Source: an uncultured Algimonas sp. (GTDB taxonomy: Bacteria; Pseudomonadota; Alphaproteobacteria; Caulobacterales; Maricaulaceae). Taken from it: a stretch of 64,000 bases of DNA. A program made the position numbers and the translations under genes. How positions within the stretch are numbered: the stretch's first letter is position 1; each line of letters begins with the position of its first letter. Shown piece by piece: positions 43,066-51,432 of the stretch. Under the pieces are notes generated by a model. It made no database searches, had not been told where the DNA came from, and saw only the letters and a list, made by a program, of their open reading frames with translations. The DNA lies in NCBI GenBank assembly GCA_937923575.1, contig CALDUL010000028.1, positions 1 through 64,000 on the forward strand, given 5' to 3'.

Positions 43066-43769
43066 CTCCGCGCGAGACTATACCCGCCGGCCTCGGTCAG
43101 CAGAATACTTGCCGTGCCTTTCACGGGTTCGATCTTCTGGCGCAGGCGGTAGACGTGAGTTTCCAGCGTGTGGGTCGTCACGCCGGAGTTGTAGCCCCAG
43201 ACCTCTTCGAGCAGTTCGTTGCGGCTGACGGGTTTGCCGCCGGCGCGGTAGAGATATTTCAGAATATTCGTTTCCTTCTCCGTCAGGCGAATGTCCCTTG
43301 GCGCGGGTCCGTCTTCGGGCGCAGGCGGTGTCAGGCGCTTGGCTGACGGCTTGAACGTATAGGGGCCAACGCGGAAGGTCGCGTCCTCGGATTGTTCGAA
43401 TGAGCGCAGGTGCGCGCGGATTCGGGCGATCAGAACGGACAGCCGAAACGGCTTGGTCACATAATCATTCGCGCCGGAATTCAGGCCGAGGATTTCGGAC
43501 GCTTCGCCCGTATTGCCCGTCAGCATGATGATCGGCGCGGCGACGCCCTGTTTGCGCATGACGGCGCAGGCGTCGGTTCCCTGCATGTCGGGCAGGTCCA
43601 CATCCAGCACGATGGCGTCGAATTCGCCGGCTTTCGCGGTCTCGATACCCTCCGTGGCGGTGGCGACGGCCGTCGTCTCGAACTCGTCGAAGAAGGCGAA
43701 TTGCGAGGTCAGCTCCTCTCGCAGCGCATCGTCGTCATCGATGATCAATATTCTCTTTTTCACACTCAT
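43062..43769 (-). CDS. OmpR-type two-component response regulator
   Basis: A 235-residue protein. The receiver domain has acidic residues D11-D14, phosphorylation site D56 (LDVDLPD), the MLTGNTG threonine and YVTKPF lysine. The C-terminal winged helix (TEKETNILKYLYRAGGKPVSRNELLEEVWGY) binds DNA. No histidine kinase is visible near it, so it is an orphan or pairs with a distant kinase. The gene faces the YkuD gene divergently and overlaps the ATP-grasp gene at its stop. Confidence 0.9.
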   Translation of the reverse strand: MSVKKRILIIDDDDALREELTSQFAFFDEFETTAVATATEGIETAKAGEFDAIVLDVDLPDMQGTDACAVMRKQGVAAPIIMLTGNTGEASEILGLNSGANDYVTKPFRLSVLIARIRAHLRSFEQSEDATFRVGPYTFKPSAKRLTPPAPEDGPAPRDIRLTEKETNILKYLYRAGGKPVSRNELLEEVWGYNSGVTTHTLETHVYRLRQKIEPVKGTASILLTEAGGYSLARS

Positions 43770-43826
43770 GGGCATTCCCTAGACCAGACGGTCCGAATAG
43801 GCCAATCATGAGCCTGTGAGGTCGGC

Positions 43827-44348
43827 GTGACACAGTGTGATATGGACGTGATCGTCTCCTGCGGGCGGGGCGAGTTGTCGCTTGGGGACTGGCGCGCAGC
43901 CGTGTCCACCGGGCGCGAAGGGGGCATTGCGGCGAGCCATGGCCGGGAAGGAGACGCCAAGACGCCGCTGGGTCGCTACACCCTGCGCTTTGGTTTCTAC
44001 CGCGCGGACCGCTTGGCCAGGCCCGTCACCGGACTGACGATGCATGCGTTATCGCCGGACGACGGTTGGTGCGACGACCCAGAACATGCTGCCTATAACC
44101 GCTGGATCACCCTGCCGTTTGCGGCCAGCCATGAACGGCTCTGGCGCGCGGACGGGGCCTATGATGTCGTTCTGGTCATGAGCCATAATGACAGCCCGCC
44201 AGTGCCGGGCCTTGGCTCCGCCGTCTTCATCCATATCCGCCAGCCGGATCACCGCCCGACGCTGGGCTGCGTTGCGCTCGCGCCGGCAGACATGCTAAAA
44301 CTGCTGCGCCGGGTGGGGCCGGGGACGATGTTGGATGTGCGGCCCTAG
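43827..44348 (+). CDS. L,D-transpeptidase-like protein (YkuD domain)
   Basis: A 173-residue protein that is nearly all YkuD catalytic domain. The motif AVFIHIRQPDHRPTLGCVAL gives the conserved H and the TxGC cysteine nucleophile. L,D-transpeptidases form 3-3 cross-links in peptidoglycan or attach lipoproteins to it. There is no signal peptide, which is unusual; the family includes cytoplasmic members of unknown role. The start is GTG at 43827, supported by GAGG five to six bases upstream, although an ATG at 43842 is possible. Confidence 0.82.
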   Translation: MTQCDMDVIVSCGRGELSLGDWRAAVSTGREGGIAASHGREGDAKTPLGRYTLRFGFYRADRLARPVTGLTMHALSPDDGWCDDPEHAAYNRWITLPFAASHERLWRADGAYDVVLVMSHNDSPPVPGLGSAVFIHIRQPDHRPTLGCVALAPADMLKLLRRVGPGTMLDVRP

Positions 44349-45016
44349 TCGTAATTCCGCGCGCCAAACAGCGCCGAGCCAACCCGCACCATGGTCGCAC
44401 CAAACGGCACCGCCACACCGTAATCCGCACTCATCCCCATAGAAAGCTCTTTCATCGCGTGCTCGCGCGCCAGCCGCTCCAGCAGGGCGAAGTGGATGGA
44501 GGCGGGCTCATCCACGGGCGGGATGCACATCAGGCCGTCCGGACGCAGGCTGTATTCGCTCTCGAGCCGGTCGAGAAAGCCGCCCAGCTCCGCCGCGAGC
44601 ACGCCCGCTTTCTGATCTTCCGCGCCCGTGTTCACCTGCGCCAGCAGGCGCGGCATGCGACCCACGGCGTCGGCGGCCTTCAGCAGAGCCTTGGCCAGCT
44701 TCTCCCGGTCCAATGTCTGGACGCAATCAAACAGCGCGACCGCGTCCTTGGCCTTGTTGGTCTGCAGCGGGCCGATCAGGTGAAGCTCGAGCCCATCTCG
44801 CCGATCCGCGAACCGTTCGCCCCAGCGGCCCTGCGCTTCCTGCACGCGGTTTTCGCCGAAGACCGTCTGGCCCGCGTCCAGCGCGGCGGCGATGCGCGCA
44901 TCCGGCTGCACTTTGGACACGGCGATCAGCATCGGTGCGGGCACGGCGGCGCGCGCGGCGGCCACACTCAGTTGTGACAGGATTTTCGCGCGGGCTTCGG
45001 CTATTCCGTGAGTCAT
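44345..45016 (-). CDS. yggS: YggS-family pyridoxal phosphate homeostasis protein
   Basis: A 223-residue fold-type III PLP-binding protein. The PLP lysine lies in LIAVSKVQP, followed by FGENRVQEAQ, LHLIGPLQTNKAK and MGMSADYGVAV (canonical MSMGMSxD). It keeps free PLP low. pdxY in the window is a related function. The ATG shares bases with the ATG of the divergent thiE-GNAT gene (CATG at 45014-45017). The stop overlaps that of the YkuD gene. Confidence 0.93.
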   Translation of the reverse strand: MTHGIAEARAKILSQLSVAAARAAVPAPMLIAVSKVQPDARIAAALDAGQTVFGENRVQEAQGRWGERFADRRDGLELHLIGPLQTNKAKDAVALFDCVQTLDREKLAKALLKAADAVGRMPRLLAQVNTGAEDQKAGVLAAELGGFLDRLESEYSLRPDGLMCIPPVDEPASIHFALLERLAREHAMKELSMGMSADYGVAVPFGATMVRVGSALFGARNYD

Positions 45017-45968
45017 GGCCGCGCCTTATGACAGCCCTTCGCCCCTGCAAAGCCTCGTCAGTGTCGCGCGCCAGCTGCGCCGGGATTATCTGGCGAGCGG
45101 AGCGCCGCCCTGCCCGCTGGCGCCGCTGGTGCTGATGAGTGACCGCGACCGCACCCCGGATCTGATCCAGCTCGCCGCGCGCATGCCGATCGGCTCGGCG
45201 CTGATCTACCGCGAGACGGTCGGAGCGCATGACGTTGCGCTGGCAAGAGAACTGCGGACCATCACACATGCGCGCGGTGTGCAGCTTTTGATCGGGGCAG
45301 ACGCTGAGTTGGCGCGAGAGATCGGCGCGGACGGTGTGCATCTGTCGCGCCGCGCCGAGGGAGATAGACCGACCGGACTGCGTATCATCAGCCGGGCCGG
45401 ATCGAAAAACGGCGCAGCGGATCGGACATCTTTCGCCGACGCCGTCTTCATCTCCGCCGTTTTTCCCAGCGACAGCCCATCGGCCGGAACGCCGATGGGG
45501 TTGGGTGCGTTCAGATCACGAGTGGCCAAGAGCCGCGTCAGCGTCTTTGCGCTGGGCGGGGTGACGGCCGAAACCGCGCCCGCGCTTCTCAGTACGGGCG
45601 CTGCGGGACTGGCCTCCATCGACGGCCTCGCCCGCGCTTTGAGAGAGGATGCCTCCATGACTGTCGCCAAACCGAAGAGCGCCGTGACCATATCCAAGAA
45701 TGAGGGCGGAGAGCTGATCACCTATATCGCGAGCGTGGAGGGCGAGAGCGCCACAGGCGAGCTGACCCTGCGCCGGGTCGCGGACGGTGTCTGGAATGCC
45801 AATCACACCGGGGTGCCCAAGGCCATCGGCGGCCGCGGCGTCGGCAAGGCGCTGGTCGAAGCCATGAGCGCGGATGCCCAAGCCCAAGGCTGGCGCATCA
45901 TTCCGGGCTGCCCATTCGTGGCCAAGCTGTTCGAGCGCAAGCCGGAGCTGGCCGTCGGAATTACCTAA
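45015..45968 (+). CDS. Fusion of a thiamine-phosphate-synthase-like (TENI) domain with a GNAT-type acyltransferase
   Basis: A 317-residue protein. Residues 1-210 form a TMP-TENI barrel (RDRTPDLIQLAARMPIGSAL, ADAVFISAVFPSDSPSAG, FALGGVTAETAP). This region resembles ThiE or TenI without proven synthase function. From about 213 (MTVAKPKSAVT) it is a small GNAT of the YjdJ/COG2388 type: VPKAIGGRGVGKALVEAM and IPGCPFVAKLFERKPEL. There is no stop between. A GAGAGAGGA before the internal ATG (45657) allows separate translation of the GNAT part. The start codon overlaps yggS. Confidence 0.75.
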   Translation: MAAPYDSPSPLQSLVSVARQLRRDYLASGAPPCPLAPLVLMSDRDRTPDLIQLAARMPIGSALIYRETVGAHDVALARELRTITHARGVQLLIGADAELAREIGADGVHLSRRAEGDRPTGLRIISRAGSKNGAADRTSFADAVFISAVFPSDSPSAGTPMGLGAFRSRVAKSRVSVFALGGVTAETAPALLSTGAAGLASIDGLARALREDASMTVAKPKSAVTISKNEGGELITYIASVEGESATGELTLRRVADGVWNANHTGVPKAIGGRGVGKALVEAMSADAQAQGWRIIPGCPFVAKLFERKPELAVGIT

Positions 45969-45980
45969 GAGCCTGGCTTG

Positions 45981-47783
45981 CTAGAACTTGATGCCGCCCT
46001 CGATGAAGATGGCGGTGGCCTTCTCCCCGCCGAGCGCGGCGATGCCGTCGACTTCGCGCAGGCTTTCGCGGTCGGAATATTGCACGCCTGCGCCGATTGT
46101 GACGCTGTCGTTCCAGTCATAGCTGACGCCGCCGGTAATCTGATCAGAGCTGAGCTGCACGAGATCGTCTGTCGCGTGGCCATAGTTCAGGGTGAAACCC
46201 AGCGGTCCGGGTTTGTACGTCACGCCGACATCATAGGCCGTGTAATCGCCCTCGAGCAGACCCTGGTTGGATTGCAGCCAGGAACCGCCGACGGTCCAGT
46301 CGGACAGACGCACTTCGACGCCCGCGCCGTAGCTTTCCAGATCGTCCAACCCGGCAAGGCCGGAAGCCTCCGATCCGCGCGCATAGGTGGCTGTGCCTTC
46401 GACCGACAGGCCGTTGGCGAATGTGCGGTCCAGCGACAGCCCCGCTTCGATGACGTCTTCGATATCCGGCGCGACCACGCCCGCAATGCCGTCCGGATCG
46501 ACGCAGTAGTCGACACCGCAGACATTGGCGTCCAGCGCATAGGAAACACCGAACTGCACGCCGACGCCGATGCGGTCGCCGAGCAGTCTCGGGCTGGTGT
46601 AGGTGATCTTTTCCGAGAAGCCTGATGCGTCGTTGACGGTCTTGACCGCGTCGAGACCGGTGTAGTCAACGGGCGAATTGGATGCCCCGACATTGAGCGT
46701 CGTCGGTGCGCCGAGGCTGAACAGATAGGCCGCGCCGTCATCGCGGCCGACGGTCACGTCACCATAGGCGCTACGCAGGAAGATATGGGCGGATTCCAAT
46801 GCGATCTGCGTGTCCTTCGCAGCGTCTGGGCCGAAGCTGTAGAATTGCGAAGTGTGACCACGCAGCGCGACGGGCGCGCCGTCGACAATGACAGAGGCGC
46901 AGCCGGCCAGCGTCGGCGGGCAATCGGGCAGACGCCGGGTGAAACCGCGTCGGCCGGGATCATATTGCGCGCGCGCGCCGATATTGAAGCCATATTCCAG
47001 ACCGCCGTCGGTGACCGCGCTAACATCCAGATCGATATCGGCATCGCCGACGAAAGCCTCTTCCCAGCCGTCATCTGTGGCAGAATCCAGCTTTCGTGCG
47101 GCGGCACCGCCGCGCAGCCCGCCGCGGATCAGCGTCGACAATGTGTCGAGGCCGAGACGCTGTTTCCATGTCCGCGGTCCCTGTTGTGTCCGCGGGCCCT
47201 GTTGTTGCGCAGACTGCGGGTAGGCAGCATTGCCATAGGTCTGGGCACCATAGGGCTGTGCCGGATAGCCTTGTGGGAACTGGGCCTGAGGTGACTGAGG
47301 TTGAGACGCCCGACCTTGATAGGCCTGATTTGTGTAACCCTGAGACGGCGCTGTCCCATAATCATAGCTCGGCTGCGGTTGGCCGTAGTTGGTCGGAGCG
47401 CCGTATTGGTTCTGCGGTGGCTGGCTGGTCGTTGGCCGGGTTGTGGGCTGGCTCGTTGGAGCCACACCGTAGTCTGCGCCCCATTGCGGCGCAGGCGCGG
47501 GATTGGTGCCGTAGGGTTGTGTCGCGGCAGGCTGGGCCGGATAGCTCGGAGCCGGATAGCCCTGGTTTGGATAGCTGGGCGCGGAATAGCTCGGGCGCGG
47601 TGGAGCAGGAGCTTGAGTCGGGGCCGGCGCGGGTGCAGGCGTCTGGACTTCCCACGCCTGTTTCGTCTTCTTGCTGGCAAAGGGGCTGTTGCTCTGCGCC
47701 GACGCGACCACACCGACGCCCATGACGAGCAGCAGCGTCGGTCCGGCAGACAATAGCAGGCGTTTTGTCGAATGGGCGCGCAT
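45981..47783 (-). CDS. Porin with long Pro/Gln/Tyr-rich N-terminal region
   Basis: A 600-residue exported protein. The signal peptide (LLLSAGPTLLLVMGVGVVASA) ends before QSNSPFAS. About residues 30-200 repeat PSYPA, QPYG, YGQPQ and similar units. From about 220 the sequence is a 16- to 18-stranded porin barrel of the alphaproteobacterial (DUF/Gram-negative porin) type with strands such as YEFNIGARAQY and ending IFIEGGIKF, with aromatic C-terminus. It likely forms a general diffusion channel. A GGAG region precedes the start at 47783. The linker is unusual for a porin and may cross-interact with the cell wall. Confidence 0.8.
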   Translation of the reverse strand: MRAHSTKRLLLSAGPTLLLVMGVGVVASAQSNSPFASKKTKQAWEVQTPAPAPAPTQAPAPPRPSYSAPSYPNQGYPAPSYPAQPAATQPYGTNPAPAPQWGADYGVAPTSQPTTRPTTSQPPQNQYGAPTNYGQPQPSYDYGTAPSQGYTNQAYQGRASQPQSPQAQFPQGYPAQPYGAQTYGNAAYPQSAQQQGPRTQQGPRTWKQRLGLDTLSTLIRGGLRGGAAARKLDSATDDGWEEAFVGDADIDLDVSAVTDGGLEYGFNIGARAQYDPGRRGFTRRLPDCPPTLAGCASVIVDGAPVALRGHTSQFYSFGPDAAKDTQIALESAHIFLRSAYGDVTVGRDDGAAYLFSLGAPTTLNVGASNSPVDYTGLDAVKTVNDASGFSEKITYTSPRLLGDRIGVGVQFGVSYALDANVCGVDYCVDPDGIAGVVAPDIEDVIEAGLSLDRTFANGLSVEGTATYARGSEASGLAGLDDLESYGAGVEVRLSDWTVGGSWLQSNQGLLEGDYTAYDVGVTYKPGPLGFTLNYGHATDDLVQLSSDQITGGVSYDWNDSVTIGAGVQYSDRESLREVDGIAALGGEKATAIFIEGGIKF

Positions 47784-47987
47784 GCGGCAGGCTCCGAGGG
47801 TCAAGCGGCGTGAACCTCACCTGTCGCCCTTGGCCGTGAAGATAGGGTTAACGCAGTCTTTACGACCCGGCCGCTAGAGCCTCGATAAGCCGTCATCATG
47901 GCAAACTGTTTATGAAACGCGCCCTTCCCCGCGCCCCTCGCGCCCGTTATAGCCGCGCTCGTCACTGATTTTCCGCCAGGTCTCCTC

Positions 47988-48449
47988 ATGTCTCACTTCC
48001 GTAATGCGGCCCGCCTCCTCACTGCTGCCAGTGCCTGTGCCATGCTCTCGGCCTGCGGCACGCTGGGCTTTGGCGAAAAGCAGTCCGAACAAGAGCGCGT
48101 ATCCCGCGCCGTGCGCAATGCACCGGCCAATGGGGTGAACTCCTATCTGTGGCGCGCCACACTCGAGACGATCGATTTCATGCCGCTCTCCCAGGTCGAC
48201 CCCTTCGGCGGCGTCATCATCACCGACTGGTTTGCCGACCCGGCCGCACCCAATGAGCGTATTCGCGCGACCGCCTATATCCTCGACACCAATCTGCGTG
48301 CCGACGCGCTGAAGGTCTCGGTCTTCAAACAGACACGCAGTGGCACAGGCTGGGAAGACGCGGCTGTCGATGCCGATACGGCCCGCCAAGTCGAGAACGC
48401 GATCCTGACCCGCGCCCGCCAGCTCTATATCGCAACGGTCGATAGCTAG
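47988..48449 (+). CDS. DUF3576 domain lipoprotein
   Basis: A 153-residue lipoprotein (MSHFRNAARLLTAASACAMLSAC). The rest, including AVRNAPANGVNSYLWRATLETIDFMPL and DPFGGVIITDWF, matches DUF3576, a family of alphaproteobacterial envelope proteins of unknown function. It is divergent from the porin. Confidence 0.9.
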   Translation: MSHFRNAARLLTAASACAMLSACGTLGFGEKQSEQERVSRAVRNAPANGVNSYLWRATLETIDFMPLSQVDPFGGVIITDWFADPAAPNERIRATAYILDTNLRADALKVSVFKQTRSGTGWEDAAVDADTARQVENAILTRARQLYIATVDS

Positions 48450-48516
48450 GCTCTGCCCGCGGGTCTCTGGTATCTCTTGAATATCTGGGGGGTCTCCACT
48501 CGCCCCCGATCTATTT

Positions 48517-48957
48517 CTACCCAAAGACGGGCTTCACGATCGCCAGCACGACGATCAGGACTGTCACCAGCGCCGGGACTTCATTGATCCGGCGAAAGAA
48601 CTTTTCCGATTTGGGACGGCCGCCGCCGAGGAACGCCTTGCGCGTCTTGGCGAGAAAGCCGTGATAGGCAATCAGCGAGAACGCCGCGAGCACCTTGACC
48701 CAGAGCCAGAGCTGTAGCCCCGCCGGACCGTTGCCCCAATTATAGCCGATCAGGATCAGCCCCAGGACAAAGGCCACGATCATGGCCGGGTTCATGATGA
48801 TACGCAGCAGCTTGGCTTCCGCCTCCTCCATCTTCGACTCCAGCTCGCCCCCGATGTCCGCGACCGAATGATAGACGAAGAGCCGCGGCAGATAGAGCAG
48901 CCCCGCCATCCAGAAAATGACCGCGCAGAGGTGGAAGGCTTTGATCCAAAGATACAT
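48517..48957 (-). CDS. hemJ: Protoporphyrinogen IX oxidase HemJ
   Basis: A 146-residue membrane protein with four helices. The conserved His of YLWIKAFHLCAVIFWMAGL, the LPRLFVYH stretch and the YHGFLAK motif are HemJ features. It oxidises protoporphyrinogen in heme synthesis. It lies 43 bases downstream of hemE, so the two heme genes are probably co-transcribed. Confidence 0.95.
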   Translation of the reverse strand: MYLWIKAFHLCAVIFWMAGLLYLPRLFVYHSVADIGGELESKMEEAEAKLLRIIMNPAMIVAFVLGLILIGYNWGNGPAGLQLWLWVKVLAAFSLIAYHGFLAKTRKAFLGGGRPKSEKFFRRINEVPALVTVLIVVLAIVKPVFG

Positions 48958-49000
48958 GGGGCGCGGTTAGCGGATGAAACGCGCTTGGGAAAGCGGCGCG

Positions 49001-50047
49001 CTAATCGAGACCGCGGACTCGGTTCACCACCGCATGCACGTCCTCGATCCGTACATCCGGGGTCACGCCGTGGCCGAGATTGAACACATGCGGTCCGCCA
49101 GCCGCGTCGCGCAGCACATCGTCGACGGCGCGCATCAGCGCTCGGCCACCTGTCCGGAGCGCCAGCGGATCGAGATTGCCCTGCACGCACATGCCGTCCG
49201 GGATGGTCGCGCGGAAGTCGTCCAGCGGCACGTCCGTGCCCGCACCGATGGCGGTGATCCCCGTGTCGTGCGCATAGCGCACGGCGTTCAGCCCGGCACC
49301 TCTTGGAAAGCCGATGATCGGTACGGTCACGCCGGCTGCGCGGACGCGCGCGACGATGTCGGCGGTTGGCCGCAGCACCAGCCGATCGAAGAGCTCGGGC
49401 GAGAGACCTTCGGCCCAGCTCTCGAAAATCTTCAGCGCCTGCGCGCCCGCTTTGGCTTGATGGATAAGATATTCGGCGGAAGAGACCACCAGCGCATGGA
49501 GCAGATCGGCCATGGCATCGGGATGTTCATAGGCGAAGCGCTTGGCGACTTCCTTGTTCGGCGAACCGCGGCCCTCCAGCATATAGGTCGCCACCGTCCA
49601 GGGTCCGCCGGCAAAGCCGATCAGCGCTGTGTCGTCATGATCCGCGTCGATCATGGCGCGGACCTTGGCGACAGTCTCATAGACGGACGCCACCCGGTCG
49701 GCAGCCCCGTCCACGGTCAGCGCACGGATGCCGTCCGCATCGATGGGGTCGAGCGTCGGGCCGATGCCTTTGACGAAATCCACCCGGCGACCCAGACCGA
49801 TCGGGATCAGCAATATGTCGGCGAAGAGAATGGCCGCGCTCATGCCGTAGCGGCGCAGCGGCTGGACGGTGACTTCGGCTGCCTTGTCTGGCGAGAAGCA
49901 GAACTCGATGAAGCTGCTCGTCGTGGCACGGACTTCCATATATTCCGGCAGGTGCCGACCCGCCTGGCGCATCATCCAGATAGGCGGCGTGGCGAGGGTC
50001 TCGCCCTGATAAGCCCGGATGATCGACGGTATAGATGTGCTGGCCAT
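49001..50047 (-). CDS. hemE: Uroporphyrinogen decarboxylase
   Basis: A 348-residue enzyme converting uroporphyrinogen III to coproporphyrinogen III. Motifs are PPIWMMRQAGRHLPEY at the N-terminus, FCFSPDKAAEVTVQPLRRY and GFAGGPWTVATYMLEG. The ATG at 50047 (MASTSIPS) is used; a longer frame has 16 odd residues. Transcription moves away from the presumed origin at 50048-50514, exactly the Caulobacter arrangement. Confidence 0.95.
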   Translation of the reverse strand: MASTSIPSIIRAYQGETLATPPIWMMRQAGRHLPEYMEVRATTSSFIEFCFSPDKAAEVTVQPLRRYGMSAAILFADILLIPIGLGRRVDFVKGIGPTLDPIDADGIRALTVDGAADRVASVYETVAKVRAMIDADHDDTALIGFAGGPWTVATYMLEGRGSPNKEVAKRFAYEHPDAMADLLHALVVSSAEYLIHQAKAGAQALKIFESWAEGLSPELFDRLVLRPTADIVARVRAAGVTVPIIGFPRGAGLNAVRYAHDTGITAIGAGTDVPLDDFRATIPDGMCVQGNLDPLALRTGGRALMRAVDDVLRDAAGGPHVFNLGHGVTPDVRIEDVHAVVNRVRGLD

Positions 50048-50514
50048 GGCAAGGTCTATACCCCGTTCTCTCCACGGATCGCCCCTCCCCTTCAAACTTA
50101 TTTTTTAAAGAAGTGGATGTAGTGGAGCCTGTGGAGTTGGGGAGAAGTGTTAGGGTTTTGGTAAGACCTCTTAACGGCCTCTCAATTTCTGTGGAGCGGT
50201 TTACGGCGCGTTATCCCTGTTCACATTTGGGGACGTTCACGCGCTTAGCCGGGGCTGTGCGGGCTCTGATTGATGTGGACAGTCTGGGGGTGAAAGCGGC
50301 CGACAGAACTTATCCCCGTCTTGCACGGGATTGCGGGTTAACGCGGGTGCGCCGTGGGCGAAATCGCGGGGTTTTCGGATTCGGTCCCCGACTCGACTCG
50401 GGGGCGTGACGACTCTCGGCTGCCCCTGTGAATCCCTGGGAACGGACTCCGCGCGATCTGGAATGGAATCCGGCACTTATTGACGCGCGCCATGCCATGT
50501 GGTCACAGGCGCGC
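50048..50514. other. Candidate chromosome replication origin (oriC), hemE-ppsR gap
   Basis: A 467-bp gap between two genes that diverge, as at Cori of Caulobacter. An AT-rich stretch (about 50091-50115, TTATTTTTTAAAG) could be the unwinding element. Degenerate DnaA box-like sites include TGTGGA cores at 50130-50135, 50190-50195 and 50274-50279, and TTATCCC at 50211 and 50310. TTAAC half sites (CtrA-type) lie at about 50171 and 50339, but no full TTAA-N7-TTAA was seen. No consensus TTATCCACA is present. The ppsR start could be as early as a GTG at 50428. Confidence 0.65.
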
Positions 50515-51432
50515 ATGACGGATGGGCTCGATCACGGCGCGAAGACAGGCGCACGGCCGCTGCGCAATTCCGCGATTTCCACCTGTTTTCATGTCCATCT
50601 GGTCAGCGACTCCACCGGCGAAACCTTGGTTGCGGTGATGAAGGCTTCGACGGCGCAGTTTCGTGCCGCCACGGCGCTGGAGCATCTCCACGCCATGGTG
50701 CGGTCGGACGCAGAGTTGAAGCGCGTGCTGGAGAGCATCGGCTCCAAGCCGGGAGTCGTGCTGCACACGCTGGTCGATCCGGACAAGCGCCGTCGGCTGG
50801 AGGAATTCTGCAGCCAGAACAATACGCCGGCGGTTTCCATTCTCGACCCGACGCTCGCCATGATCGGGCGCTATCTGGGTGTGACGACCACGGCCGAAGT
50901 CGGAGCGCAGCGCACGCTGGACGCGGCCTATTACAACCGTATCGCGTCGCTGGATTTCGCCATGGCCCATGATGACGGGCAGAATGTGCTGGGTCTGCGG
51001 GATGCCGATATCGTGCTACTGGGCGTGTCGCGCACATCCAAGACGCCGACCTGCATCTATCTGGCCAATAGGGGCTTCAAGGCGGGCAATATTCCGCTGG
51101 TCCCCACAGCCCCCCTGCCCCCGGTGGTCGAAGAGCTCGCGCCCAAGGGCGGCGACAAATTGGGTCCGCTGGTCGTCGGTCTCGTCGCGGCGCCCGACCG
51201 AATTGTCGAGATCCGCGAAGCGCGTCTGAAAGGGCTGTCGGCGACGGGTCAGAGCAATTACACCGACGCCGGGCAGGTCCGCGACGAGCTGCGCGAGGCC
51301 AAGCGGCTGTTCGCGCGCCGCGGCTATCCGATCATCGATGTGACGCGGCGATCCATTGAGGAGACCGCGGCGCAGATCATCAATCTCTACAAGATGCATC
51401 GTCCCGAGCGGGCGGCGCTGCACGTCCTATGA
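50515..51432 (+). CDS. ppsR: PpsR/PPSR-type pyruvate, phosphate dikinase regulatory protein (DUF299)
   Basis: A bifunctional kinase/phosphorylase controlling PEP synthase or pyruvate phosphate dikinase. The P-loop GVSRTSKTP is at about residues 170-178, and FHVHLVSDSTGETL is the conserved N-terminal strand. The start is uncertain: an ATG at 50515 gives 305 residues, and a GTG at 50428 gives 334. Neither has a strong ribosome-binding site. The gene is the ortholog next to the origin in Caulobacter and Rickettsia. It heads a five-gene chain in which maf, aroE and coaE start within 4-base overlaps. Confidence 0.85.
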   Translation: MTDGLDHGAKTGARPLRNSAISTCFHVHLVSDSTGETLVAVMKASTAQFRAATALEHLHAMVRSDAELKRVLESIGSKPGVVLHTLVDPDKRRRLEEFCSQNNTPAVSILDPTLAMIGRYLGVTTTAEVGAQRTLDAAYYNRIASLDFAMAHDDGQNVLGLRDADIVLLGVSRTSKTPTCIYLANRGFKAGNIPLVPTAPLPPVVEELAPKGGDKLGPLVVGLVAAPDRIVEIREARLKGLSATGQSNYTDAGQVRDELREAKRLFARRGYPIIDVTRRSIEETAAQIINLYKMHRPERAALHVL

